From Burkholderiaceae bacterium (GTDB taxonomy: Bacteria; Pseudomonadota; Gammaproteobacteria; Burkholderiales; Burkholderiaceae_B), in contig JAGOAJ010000002.1 in the NCBI GenBank assembly GCA_017983955.1, forward strand, positions 107,700-171,699: a DNA stretch of 64,000 bases. The letters are read 5' to 3'. Positions 26,157 through 34,185 of the stretch are shown one piece after another; position 1 is the first letter of the stretch; each line of letters opens with the position of its first letter. Under the pieces are notes generated by a model. That model was not told the DNA's origin. It ran no database searches and saw nothing but the letters and a program-made list of their open reading frames with translations. A program made the position numbers and the translations under genes.

Positions 26157-26375
26157 TTGGCCAATAATTTCTATAGACGCATGTTAGCTATTGCTCTGCT
26201 TAACGCAGAGTTACTTGCCATATCGCGGATGAATTTGGCATAAGCATTCGAACTTTTTCGCTTATTAAGCGCCGCATATATCGTTGGCACAGCATCCCTG
26301 GCTATGGGCCTTGCTGTTGTCTATGAAAAGATAGTGTCAGTTTTGGACGGCCGATTGCAACCTTTCAGGCAGTAA
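26157..26375 (+). pseudogene. Remnant of a polar amino-acid ABC permease (GlnP/HisM-like)
   Basis: Reading in the frame of ATG 26181 gives NAELLAISRMNLA, a TAA stop at 26241, then AFELFRLLSAAYIVG and a tail AVVYEKI before TAA at 26373. This follows the C-terminus of GlnP/HisM-type permeases (AEL...FELF...Y...LEKRL), with a three-residue deletion and one internal stop. Only the last ~65 residues remain; no start, no periplasmic protein and no ATPase of the same system survive. It is a decayed fragment and the assignment rests on a short pattern. Confidence 0.5.
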
Positions 26376-26537
26376 GGCGACGTTCACTGCACTGTGCCGC
26401 CCGATTATGTTCGGTGGCATGTTTCTTTGACCTGAGCCGAACTGGCTGCTGCGGCTGTGCCCAATGCGGGCAAGCTGGCTGGTGCTGTTCTGGAGCCAGG
26501 TTAAACCACATTTACGAAGGGTTGAGAGGATGGTTTT

Positions 26538-27182
26538 GTGGAGATTCTAAACTTTGTTCAGGCACACCTCGGGGTACTGCTTGACCGTACCTTGCAGCAC
26601 ATTGTTCTAGTCAGCATAGCGGTTGGCATGGCGATTTTAATTGGCGTGCCTATTGGGATTGTGATTACCCAGCATAAGCGTGCAGCCAGTCTGGTTCTTT
26701 ATGTCGCCTCTATATTGATCACGATACCCTCGATTGCGCTATTCGGGTTGATGATCCCCTTGCTTTCGCCGATAGGGTATGGCGTGGGGCCTGTACCAGC
26801 AATGGTTGCTGTATTGCTTTATTCGCTTTTACCGATTATTCGCAATACCTATTCCGCCATTAACAATATTGACCCCGCTTTGCGTGAGGCGGCTAAGGGT
26901 ATGGGGATGCGTTCGTTACAGCGCTTGCGCATGGTTGAAATTCCTTTGGCTATCCCCGTAATCATGGCAGGTGTCCGCATTGCGGTGGTGATGAATATTG
27001 GTGTGATGACGATAGCGACCTATATCGGTGCTGGTGGGCTAGGTGATTTTATTAGCAACGGCATTGCACAAACTGATTCAAATCAATTGATTACCGGTGC
27101 ATTGGCCGTGAGCATCATGGCTGTGGTTGCGGACTATGGCTTGTCTACGCTTCAGAAGCGCCTGACACCTATGGGTTCCTAG
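26538..27182 (+). CDS. Osmoprotectant ABC permease 1 (OpuCB/YehW-like)
   Basis: This 214-residue permease has five to six hydrophobic segments and the binding-protein-dependent permease EAA loop (LREAAKGMGM). It fits the glycine betaine/carnitine/choline/osmoprotectant QAT family. The start is GTG at 26538 with AGAGGA 7 bases upstream. It is the first of four genes (permease, ATPase, permease, binding protein). The two permeases form the membrane channel. The family takes up quaternary amines in response to osmotic stress or as nutrients. Confidence 0.88.
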   Translation: MEILNFVQAHLGVLLDRTLQHIVLVSIAVGMAILIGVPIGIVITQHKRAASLVLYVASILITIPSIALFGLMIPLLSPIGYGVGPVPAMVAVLLYSLLPIIRNTYSAINNIDPALREAAKGMGMRSLQRLRMVEIPLAIPVIMAGVRIAVVMNIGVMTIATYIGAGGLGDFISNGIAQTDSNQLITGALAVSIMAVVADYGLSTLQKRLTPMGS

Positions 27183-27213
27183 AGTTGAAAGCCAATAACA
27201 AAGAGATGAGAAA

Positions 27214-28365
27214 GTGATAAGACTAGACAAACTTACTAAGGTTTTTGAGCACTCTGGCCGGAAAGTTGTGGCGGCTGATGATATTAGTATGTCTGTGCCC
27301 GAGGGGGAAATATGCGTTTTGCTTGGCCCTTCGGGCTGTGGCAAAACAACGACGTTGAAAATGATCAACCGTATCGTCACACCAACATCGGGAAAGGTGT
27401 ACATCAATGGTGAAGATACCAGCGATGTAGACACGGTGCAGCTTAGGCGCAGCATAGGCTATGTTATTCAGCAGATCGGTCTATTTCCCAATATGACCAT
27501 CGAAGAAAACGTCTGTGTCGTGCCGACCCTGCTTGGCTGGGGAAGGGACAGATCTAGACGCCGTGCCGCAGAATTGTTGGACATGATGGCGTTGGATCCG
27601 GCTGTGTTTCTGAAGCGCTATCCCAAAGAACTATCCGGCGGACAGCAGCAACGCGTAGGTGTTGCTCGGGCGCTGGCAGCGGATCCGCCAGTACTCTTGA
27701 TGGATGAGCCATTCGGGGCGATTGATCCAATTAATAGAGAAAGCATCCAGGACGAATTTTTAAAGATGCAGCAGGTGTTGCGTAAAACAGTCCTTTTTGT
27801 CAGTCATGATATTGACGAAGCAGTAAAGATGGGTGACAAAATTGCTATTTTTCGTGATGGTCAACTAGAGCAGTTCGCTACACCTGACGCTCTTTTAGCC
27901 CATCCAGCCAATGATTTCATCGCGGATTTTCTAGGTAATGATCGCACATTAAAACGGCTGAGATTGCTGCAGGTACGCGACGTTATGGACAAGTCGGTGG
28001 TTACTGTGATGCCTGAAGACACCCTGGAGCGGGCCGTGGCGCTGATGGCACAGGCGGGGCACAATACTATTGTGGTGCTGGATCAGCAAAGGCGCTTGCT
28101 TGGCTCCCTGTTTCTAGAGGACGCATTAGATACGTGTGGCGATGTCAATAGCCGCTACCGAGTCTTGCCCACTAAGGCGCACGTTGACGAGGATCTGCGA
28201 TCAGCAGTATCCAGCATGTTTCGTCACGGTATCAGTTGGCTGGCTTGTGTCGATTCGGATGGGCTTTTTCATGGTTGCATTACCCAGCGTGGCATACGCC
28301 ACGAGCTGGGTGGTGTCTATCGTAATACAGACGCATCATTGGCCCATTCGAGTTCGCTAGCATGA
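27214..28365 (+). CDS. Osmoprotectant ABC ATPase with CBS domains (OpuCA-like)
   Basis: This 383-residue ATPase carries Walker A GPSGCGKTT, signature LSGGQQQRV and Walker B VLLMDEPFGAID in the first 240 residues. The C-terminal part (about 250-370) is a pair of CBS domains, which in OpuA/OpuC transporters sense ionic strength. It starts with GTG at 27214. Its stop overlaps the next gene's start as ATGA. It drives the transporter formed with the two permeases and the binding protein at 29129. Confidence 0.92.
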   Translation: MIRLDKLTKVFEHSGRKVVAADDISMSVPEGEICVLLGPSGCGKTTTLKMINRIVTPTSGKVYINGEDTSDVDTVQLRRSIGYVIQQIGLFPNMTIEENVCVVPTLLGWGRDRSRRRAAELLDMMALDPAVFLKRYPKELSGGQQQRVGVARALAADPPVLLMDEPFGAIDPINRESIQDEFLKMQQVLRKTVLFVSHDIDEAVKMGDKIAIFRDGQLEQFATPDALLAHPANDFIADFLGNDRTLKRLRLLQVRDVMDKSVVTVMPEDTLERAVALMAQAGHNTIVVLDQQRRLLGSLFLEDALDTCGDVNSRYRVLPTKAHVDEDLRSAVSSMFRHGISWLACVDSDGLFHGCITQRGIRHELGGVYRNTDASLAHSSSLA

Positions 28366-29090
28366 GAAGACAATTGCCCAGGTTATTCGGGGTCGGCTTA
28401 GCGGCAGCGCTATTGCTAAGCCTGTTTTTTATGCAGCAAGATCGGCTTGCCTCCATGGTGGAACTCTACTTGGATGATGTCTTGTATCTGAGTTGGGAGC
28501 ATATGGGCCTGGTAGCGGTCTCTGGTGGCCTTGCTATTTTGGTGGGTGTCCCATTGGGCATGTTGTTGAGCCGATCCTTTATGGCAAAGTTCACTAGTTC
28601 GGTAATGCAGGTTTTGAATATTGGCGCCACTATGCCTACGCTGGCAATTCTGGCGTTGTCCATGAGTTTTCTGGGGATAGGCAAAGTGCCCACTCTATTT
28701 GCTTTGTGGCTCATGACCTTGCTGCCCATAGTGCGCAATACTTATGCGGGTATGAAATCCGTATCTGCGCATCTGATTGAGGCCGCCACTGGCATGGGGA
28801 TGCGTCCCCTTTATATATTGCTGCGGGTTGAACTGCCAAATTCATTATTGGTGATTTTTGCAGGTATACGCACAGCGATTGCCATCAACATCGGTACAGC
28901 CCCGCTGGCCTTTCTAATTGGCGGCGGTGGGTTGGGGGAATTGATTTTTACCGGTATTGACATGAATGAAATCGACATGATGCTGTCGGGTGCCATACCG
29001 GTGGCAGTGTTGGCTGTGATGGTTGACTTCACGTTTGGCCAAATACAGTACTGGTTTATACCGCGTGGGGTCAATCCACTACGGTCGTAA
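28362..29090 (+). CDS. Osmoprotectant ABC permease 2 (OpuCD/YehY-like)
   Basis: This 242-residue permease has an extra N-terminal hydrophobic segment followed by the same layout as permease 1. Its EAA loop reads LIEAATGMGM, and LIGGGGLGELIFTGID matches permease 1's YIGAGGLGDFISNGIA. It overlaps the ATPase gene by four bases. The two permeases are expected to form a heterodimeric channel. Confidence 0.9.
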   Translation: MRRQLPRLFGVGLAAALLLSLFFMQQDRLASMVELYLDDVLYLSWEHMGLVAVSGGLAILVGVPLGMLLSRSFMAKFTSSVMQVLNIGATMPTLAILALSMSFLGIGKVPTLFALWLMTLLPIVRNTYAGMKSVSAHLIEAATGMGMRPLYILLRVELPNSLLVIFAGIRTAIAINIGTAPLAFLIGGGGLGELIFTGIDMNEIDMMLSGAIPVAVLAVMVDFTFGQIQYWFIPRGVNPLRS

Positions 29091-29128
29091 GCCAGTTTGA
29101 CAGGTTTTTGTAATCTCAGGAGATCAAA

Positions 29129-30013
29129 ATGTTTAAAAAAATACTCATCAGCGCCGTGACGGCTTCTGCTTTTCTACTTAGCGGAACTGCCTACTCGAAA
29201 GAGTTGACGATCGGTGCCAAAAGCTATGCGGAACAACAACTGCTGGCAGAGATGACAGAACAGTTATTGAATGGCAATGGAATCTCGGCTAAAGCAATGA
29301 CTGGCCTTGGCGGAAGCTTGATGCGTCAGGCGATGGAAAATAAACAGTTGGATATATGCTGGGAATATACAGGTACGTCGTTGATCACTTACAACAAAGT
29401 CATGGAACCATTAGGGCCTGAAGAGTCTTATCAGCGAGTTAAAGAGCTGGATGGAAAAAAAGGGATAGTCTGGTTGAACCCTTCTAAGGCAAATAACACC
29501 TATGCATTGGCCAAACGTAACGGTGAAATGGATGGTGTGGAAAGTCTTAGTGATTTGGCCACAGCCTATAAGGAAGGCAAGCCCCTAAAAATGGCTGTAA
29601 GCGCCGAATTTAATAAGCGTGTTGATGGGCTGATCGGTTTACAGAAAGCATATGACTTCAAGGTGGGGCGAGCTAATATAGTCCCTATGCACGCGGGCTT
29701 GGTCTATCAGGCGCTGGACGAGAAGCAGGTTGATATTGCTATGGTCTTTGCTACAGACGGTAGAATCTCGGCCATGAACTTTCACGTTCTGAAAGATGAT
29801 CAGGGGTTTTTCCCCAGCTATAACCTGACACCACTGGTTCTGCAAGAAGTGCTGGATGCCCAACCGGAACTGGGTGATTTGCTAAACAGACTTTCTGCTG
29901 TGCTGGACGATGCCACGATGCAGCGGCTTAACGGTGAAGTTTCGGTGGACAAAAAGTCGGTACAGGAAGTAGCTAAAAAATTCCTTCAAGAGCATCAGTT
30001 GATTGCGTCGTAG
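29129..30013 (+). CDS. Osmoprotectant ABC substrate-binding protein (OpuCC/OsmF-like)
   Basis: This 294-residue protein has a Sec signal peptide (to about residue 23) and the OpuAC-type binding fold: LTIGAKSYAEQQLLAEM at the mature N-terminus, and ICWEYTGTSLITYN, which in this family supplies aromatic residues for the quaternary-amine cage. An AGGAG site 9 bases upstream supports the start. It delivers betaine, choline or a related amine to the permeases encoded just before it. A hairpin follows at 30036. Confidence 0.9.
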   Translation: MFKKILISAVTASAFLLSGTAYSKELTIGAKSYAEQQLLAEMTEQLLNGNGISAKAMTGLGGSLMRQAMENKQLDICWEYTGTSLITYNKVMEPLGPEESYQRVKELDGKKGIVWLNPSKANNTYALAKRNGEMDGVESLSDLATAYKEGKPLKMAVSAEFNKRVDGLIGLQKAYDFKVGRANIVPMHAGLVYQALDEKQVDIAMVFATDGRISAMNFHVLKDDQGFFPSYNLTPLVLQEVLDAQPELGDLLNRLSAVLDDATMQRLNGEVSVDKKSVQEVAKKFLQEHQLIAS

Positions 30014-30035
30014 CAGACGTCGGCATAGTTAGGCA

Positions 30036-30067
30036 TTCCGTGGCATAAGCTGTTTTGTGCCACGGAA
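30036..30067. terminator. Hairpin between convergent operons
   Basis: TTCCGTGGCA (30036-30045) pairs perfectly with TGCCACGGAA (30058-30067) around a 12-base loop, 23 bases after the binding-protein stop and before the converging pentapeptide gene. No T-run is adjacent, so a bidirectional end signal is only likely. Confidence 0.6.
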
Positions 30068-30081
30068 AGATCCTGCAACTA

Positions 30082-30789
30082 TCAAGCCACAGTTAAACCT
30101 AGAGCACCTAACAGATCAGCCGCCTGCTGGCTGGAAATGACCGCATCTTGGAAAAAGCCAGCGTCTAGAACTTGAAGGCCACTAATATCTGTAGCGCGTA
30201 AATCGGCCTTTTGGAATTGTGCCAACTTAATATGTGCCTGGCGCAAGCTGCCGCCGTTGAATGTGGCTTCTCTGAAATCACAACCCGACAGGTCGGCTTC
30301 TGAAAAGTCCAATTGCTTAAGATGCACTTTGCGAAACGATAGGCCGCGCAGGTCTGCGCCTACCAGTAAACAGTCTTCAAAACTTAGGCCTAGTCCGCTG
30401 CTATGCACGAAACAGGCACCAGTAAGTTTGCAGTCCTGGAACGAGGTAGATGACAAGCTTGCCCGCTGCCATTTCGAGTTATTGACATCGCACCCCTGAA
30501 ATTGGGCGTCTTGTAGCTGTGCCGATGAAAAGTCCGCCAAGCTGCCACGACATTTGATCCATATACTGGCTTCCAGGTCGGCGGCATTCCATGCGGTGGC
30601 ACTGAATGTACATTGCTGGAATTGAAAGCCACGCATGTCCAGTCGGGAAAGGTCCTCATCATCAAACGAGCAGGACTTAAAAACCAATGGGCCGTTGTGT
30701 AGTGCGATCAAATCCTTCATGGCGTCACGCGAGATGGTCTGCTCAAAAATTTCGATGCCGGCAGATACGCCATCAGCGTTGGTGTACAT
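30082..30789 (-). CDS. Pentapeptide-repeat protein, Qnr/McbG-like
   Basis: Most of this 235-residue protein consists of A(D/N)LxG-type pentapeptide repeats, which fold as a right-handed beta helix mimicking DNA. The spacing of SGLGLSFEDCLLVGADLRG resembles Qnr proteins, and the hydrophobic C-terminal tail (AADLLGALGLTVA) recalls their dimer end. Qnr and McbG protect DNA gyrase from quinolones or toxins; whether this one does cannot be judged. The start at 30789 is chosen for its AGAGGAC ribosome site; the frame extends to 30870. The last base pairs lie close to the cupredoxin operon but 84 bases downstream of it. Confidence 0.75.
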   Translation of the reverse strand: MYTNADGVSAGIEIFEQTISRDAMKDLIALHNGPLVFKSCSFDDEDLSRLDMRGFQFQQCTFSATAWNAADLEASIWIKCRGSLADFSSAQLQDAQFQGCDVNNSKWQRASLSSTSFQDCKLTGACFVHSSGLGLSFEDCLLVGADLRGLSFRKVHLKQLDFSEADLSGCDFREATFNGGSLRQAHIKLAQFQKADLRATDISGLQVLDAGFFQDAVISSQQAADLLGALGLTVA

Positions 30790-30872
30790 ACAGCATAGTC
30801 CTCTGGGTAATGGTTCAGCCGTTATTGTAGCTGGGCCAAATACTGGCCCAGCTACAACGCGACACACCATAC

Positions 30873-31418
30873 TTAAAGCCGGATAATTTTTTTGCTTATG
30901 ATGTCTTCTACGGTTGGAAATGCCTGCGCCGCTGCATCAGCTACTGGCAGCCAACTAGACGTTTTTGGATCTTTAGTAAAATAGTCAAAAGGCAGGGTGC
31001 CAGGCCCACCAGGACGTCCACATACTATGCGCCCGACCATGCCTGCCAGTTCATGCGGGGTGCAGTAGTAGTCATATACACCCTCTACGGTAAAAGTGAC
31101 ATCAAAATGATCGCCGGGGTTGACCAGATAGCCGGAATCCCACGGAGTGGCAGCTTCCGGCATACGTAATGAATGCCCGCTATTTTTTGGATGGTAGGCA
31201 GTCGTGGTATGGACATTACTGTCCAAGATCCAACGTACGGTTTGACCCGGTTCTATATATAAGCCTATAGGATCAAAGCCTACTTTGGCGCCATCATGGC
31301 TGCCCCACATACGGATTTCCACCATTTGTGCCGCTAGGCTACGAAATGCCGATAGTGGGGCAAACAGGCCAGCCAAGGTAAGGGCGCTGGCCTTCAGACA
31401 ACTACGCCGCGAGATCAT
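30873..31418 (-). CDS. Tat-exported cupredoxin (plastocyanin/azurin-like)
   Basis: This 181-residue protein has an N-terminal signal with RRSCLKASA resembling a twin-arginine signal, then a cupredoxin domain. Copper ligands are visible: H70, then C119-x2-H122 and M127 in YYCTPHELAGM, the classic type 1 order. It would be a periplasmic electron carrier. It follows the unknown secreted protein gene with a 9-base gap, on the same strand. Divergent regulator and palindrome lie upstream of the pair. Its partner oxidoreductase is not evident. Confidence 0.85.
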   Translation of the reverse strand: MISRRSCLKASALTLAGLFAPLSAFRSLAAQMVEIRMWGSHDGAKVGFDPIGLYIEPGQTVRWILDSNVHTTTAYHPKNSGHSLRMPEAATPWDSGYLVNPGDHFDVTFTVEGVYDYYCTPHELAGMVGRIVCGRPGGPGTLPFDYFTKDPKTSSWLPVADAAAQAFPTVEDIISKKIIRL

Positions 31419-31427
31419 GCCAGCCTA

Positions 31428-31853
31428 CTACTTAAGGGCAGCGGCTTCTGCAGCCGTGATATACCAAAGCACCACATGATAGTGCGGCACTTCTACACCT
31501 GGGTGGCCTGCGTTATACATGATGGTGACGTGGTCAACTTTTTCAGGCCCGCTGGCCAGATTATCAAAGGTCTTGTGGTCGGTCAGATCTTTTAGTGGGA
31601 CCATGTAAATACTGCTGACTACTTTGCCTTGCCTGTCGTAAGCCAAGAAAGGGCCTACGGGCAGGGTGGCTGGTTTAACAAACAATTGGCCCATGCCAGG
31701 TAAGAAATCGGGAAGTTTCACCAGTTTACTGACTTGCTCATATCCATTTCCGGGAGGCGAGGTGGTCAGACTTGTGCTTTGTGCCCATGAGGGACTAGCT
31801 AGCGACATACTTAACGCGGCCGTTGCGGCGGTAACCAATGCAAGTTTCAACAT
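31428..31853 (-). CDS. Secreted His-rich protein of unknown function
   Basis: This 141-residue protein begins with a Sec signal (AAQ-type cleavage near residue 24), and the start at 31853 has an AAGGAC site; the frame reaches 31943 but the extension is not credible. The conserved-looking C-terminal part is KVDHVTIMYNAGHPG followed by PHYHVVLWYI, with four histidines suggesting metal binding. It may belong to the TTHB210/DUF5602 group, which I cannot confirm. It is the first gene of a two-gene unit with the cupredoxin, so a copper or redox role is likely by context only. Confidence 0.72.
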   Translation of the reverse strand: MLKLALVTAATAALSMSLASPSWAQSTSLTTSPPGNGYEQVSKLVKLPDFLPGMGQLFVKPATLPVGPFLAYDRQGKVVSSIYMVPLKDLTDHKTFDNLASGPEKVDHVTIMYNAGHPGVEVPHYHVVLWYITAAEAAALK

Positions 31854-31905
31854 GATAGTCCTTTGATCTAATGGATGGAGTCTCCACTCTACACCCTTAA
31901 AATAG

Positions 31906-31929
31906 TTATGACAATAATAATTGTCATAA
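31906..31929. promoter_or_regulatory. Perfect 24-bp palindrome, candidate operator
   Basis: The arms TTATGACAA (31906-31914) and TTGTCATAA (31921-31929) flank TAATAA; the central six bases include T-A symmetry so that the element is almost wholly palindromic. It lies between the divergent cupredoxin unit (start 31853) and the regulator (start 32015). It is the best candidate target for that regulator. Confidence 0.7.
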
Positions 31930-32014
31930 ATGTAAATTATCAATCTCTCAGAGTTAACATGGCTATAATCTAAACTGTTCTTATCCTTACTTGGATGGCA
32001 GGTTTCTTAGCACC

Positions 32015-32650
32015 ATGACGACTAAAAAAAATATCCTGGCCATACTTAGGCGTGAAAACTTAAGTGTCGCTCAGTTGTGCGAACGTCTGGGCGTGACACG
32101 AAATGCCATTAACGTACAGCTCAAGCAACTTGAAGCTGAAGGTTTGGTACGGTCAGTACGAATTAAGCGCAACGGCTTGCTGGGCAAGCCTGCCGCCATT
32201 TATCAGGCGGCTCCCCATAGTGAGGATGTGCATTCGCGCGCTTACCAACCCTTTGTGGCCAGCTTGATTGCAACCGTGTCCGGACGTTTGGGACAAGAAG
32301 AACTTATGGATGTATTGCAGCAGGCAGGTCGCCACTTGGCACGTCAGGCTGGTTTGCCACCTGCTGGCAATTTTGACGTTAGACTAAAAGCGGCCACTAA
32401 GGTGGCGGATTCATTGGGTGCGACGACACAAATACTTAGGGAAAAAAATGGCGTGGTAGTGCGTAACTACAGCTGCCCTATAGGAACGGTGGTGCGTAAC
32501 GAGCCTTGTGCATGTCAGATACTGGCAGGTTTCTTTTCAGAGGCGACAGGGCGGGCGGTCACCGAACAATGCCAGCGGGAAGACCGGCTGGTTTGCCAAT
32601 ACTTTATTGAGTCCATCCCCGACCAGCCCGTAGCCCTGCCTGACGCGTAG
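32015..32650 (+). CDS. Winged-helix regulator with Cys-rich C-terminus (SufR-like)
   Basis: This 211-residue protein has an N-terminal winged helix (LSVAQLCERLGVTRNAINVQLKQLEAEGLV) like ArsR/DeoR-type regulators and a C-terminal cluster of cysteines: C154, C165, C167, C186, C194. That layout resembles SufR-type Fe-S-sensing repressors. The start at ATG 32015 is taken; the frame begins at a TTG 24 bases earlier. It is divergent from the cupredoxin unit, with a perfect palindrome in between. It may sense iron-sulfur state, oxygen or nitric oxide; the signal is not known. Confidence 0.75.
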   Translation: MTTKKNILAILRRENLSVAQLCERLGVTRNAINVQLKQLEAEGLVRSVRIKRNGLLGKPAAIYQAAPHSEDVHSRAYQPFVASLIATVSGRLGQEELMDVLQQAGRHLARQAGLPPAGNFDVRLKAATKVADSLGATTQILREKNGVVVRNYSCPIGTVVRNEPCACQILAGFFSEATGRAVTEQCQREDRLVCQYFIESIPDQPVALPDA

Positions 32651-32828
32651 TTCCTAAGCGGGTGTAATACTGGCGTCAGGCTTAGCGTTGAATCAGGCGG
32701 GGTGTGTAAATCCGTCGATGTCTGTTTTGGTTGCAGCTCGCAGCACTTTGTCATGTGTGCTTGCAGGGCTACATGCTAAATTTTTCCTGTGATGCTTACT
32801 GATTGATATCAGCCCAAGGAGAAACAGC

Positions 32829-33188
32829 ATGGCTTACGTTGATGGGTTTGTTCTTCCGCTGCCTAAGGGCAGTATTAAGACATATCAGGACATGGCTACC
32901 AAGTGCGGCGAAATCTGGCGAGAGCACGGAGCGTTGCAGTTTTGCGAGTGCATCGCGGAAGACGTCAAGCCCGGCAAACTGACTTCCTTTCCACAAAGCG
33001 TCAACCTTGAAGACGGTGAGACTGTCGTCTTTTCCTGGATAGTCTTTGAGTCGCGCGCGCATCGTGATAGTGTTAACGAAAAGGTCATGAAAGATCCCCG
33101 TATGGCACCCATGATGGATATGGCCGCTATGCCTTTTGATGGGAAACGCATGATATACGGCGGGTTTGATGTGCTAGTAGATATTTGA
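32829..33188 (+). CDS. DUF1428 (YbaA-like) protein
   Basis: This 119-residue soluble protein starts MAYVDGFVLPLPK and matches the DUF1428 family of alpha-beta barrel (ferredoxin-like fold) proteins, as in E. coli YbaA. It has a good AAGGAG site. Function is unknown. It starts 179 bases after the regulator stop; the DUF808 gene follows after 16 bases, possibly in one transcript. Confidence 0.88.
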   Translation: MAYVDGFVLPLPKGSIKTYQDMATKCGEIWREHGALQFCECIAEDVKPGKLTSFPQSVNLEDGETVVFSWIVFESRAHRDSVNEKVMKDPRMAPMMDMAAMPFDGKRMIYGGFDVLVDI

Positions 33189-33204
33189 CAAAACTGGAGT
33201 CAAA

Positions 33205-34152
33205 ATGGCCGCAGGAAGCTTGTTAGCCTTACTGGACGACATCGCGAGTGTGCTGGACGATGTGGCGTTATTAACCAAAGCAGCAAGCAAGAAAACGGCC
33301 GGAGTCTTAGGCGACGATATTGCGCTGAATGCGCAGCAGGTGACTGGCGTGGTTGCCAATCGTGAATTGCCGGTAGTGTGGGCGGTAGCAAAAGGGTCCT
33401 TTGTAAATAAACTTATATTGGTGCCTGCCGCACTGGCCATCAGTGCATTTGTTCCCCAGGCGATTACCCCGTTGTTGATGTTGGGGGGGCTTTATTTATG
33501 CTACGAAGGTGTAGAAAAGATTGCACATTCCTACCTACAGCATAAGCCAACAGCCCATATAGATACTAAGCCGCAAGCGGTGGCTAATACCGATACCGAA
33601 GCGTCCGGCGGCACTCCAGAGCAGCGCAAGATCAAGGGGGCAATACGAACCGATTTCGTGCTCTCGGCAGAGATTATTGCCATTACCTTGGGTACAGTGG
33701 CCGCGGCTACTTTTTTGACCCAAGCCGTCGTTGTCTCCGGTATCGCAATCATCATGACCGTGGGTGTCTACGGCCTAGTTGCAGCCATCGTCAAACTGGA
33801 TGATGCTGGGTTGTACCTATGCCAACGCACAGGCGATGGTGTGTTTTTTAATATGTTGCGCAGCCTAGGTGCATTTATCTTGGCTGCCGCGCCTTATTTA
33901 ATGAAGGCCTTATCGCTAGCAGGAACGGCTGCCATGTTCTTGGTCGGAGGCGGTATCTTGGTGCACGGCCTGCCCAAGCTGGGATTATTCATTCATGATT
34001 TAGTCCCAGCCCGGGATGTGCAGGCCGCGAATTGGTTTCAGGATATGGTCGCACTGATCACACCCACGCTGGCGAATGCCTTTATCGGCATCGTTTCAGG
34101 TGCCGTAGTGTTGGCACTATTTAGCGTCTTCAAACGGTATAAAAATCAGTGA
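33205..34152 (+). CDS. DUF808 (YedI-like) membrane protein
   Basis: This 315-residue protein matches the DUF808/YedI family: it begins AGSLLALLDDIASVLDDVALLTKAA and has several hydrophobic segments. TAGVLGDDIALNAQQVTG is typical. The family has no established function. It lies 16 bases behind the DUF1428 gene with its own GGAG ribosome site. It converges on the PhoX gene. Confidence 0.9.
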   Translation: MAAGSLLALLDDIASVLDDVALLTKAASKKTAGVLGDDIALNAQQVTGVVANRELPVVWAVAKGSFVNKLILVPAALAISAFVPQAITPLLMLGGLYLCYEGVEKIAHSYLQHKPTAHIDTKPQAVANTDTEASGGTPEQRKIKGAIRTDFVLSAEIIAITLGTVAAATFLTQAVVVSGIAIIMTVGVYGLVAAIVKLDDAGLYLCQRTGDGVFFNMLRSLGAFILAAAPYLMKALSLAGTAAMFLVGGGILVHGLPKLGLFIHDLVPARDVQAANWFQDMVALITPTLANAFIGIVSGAVVLALFSVFKRYKNQ

Positions 34153-34185
34153 AACCATTGTCCTGTATCAGTCTAGGCCGATAAC

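Larger units (their letters stand above)
25987..26537. other. 551-bp intergenic stretch with gene remains
   Basis: No intact gene is present. A remnant of an amino-acid ABC permease lies at 26157-26375, and an extended hairpin at 26055-26099. The rest shows no recognisable coding sequence and no clear FNR-type box. The promoter of the osmoprotectant operon should lie at its right end. Confidence 0.6.
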
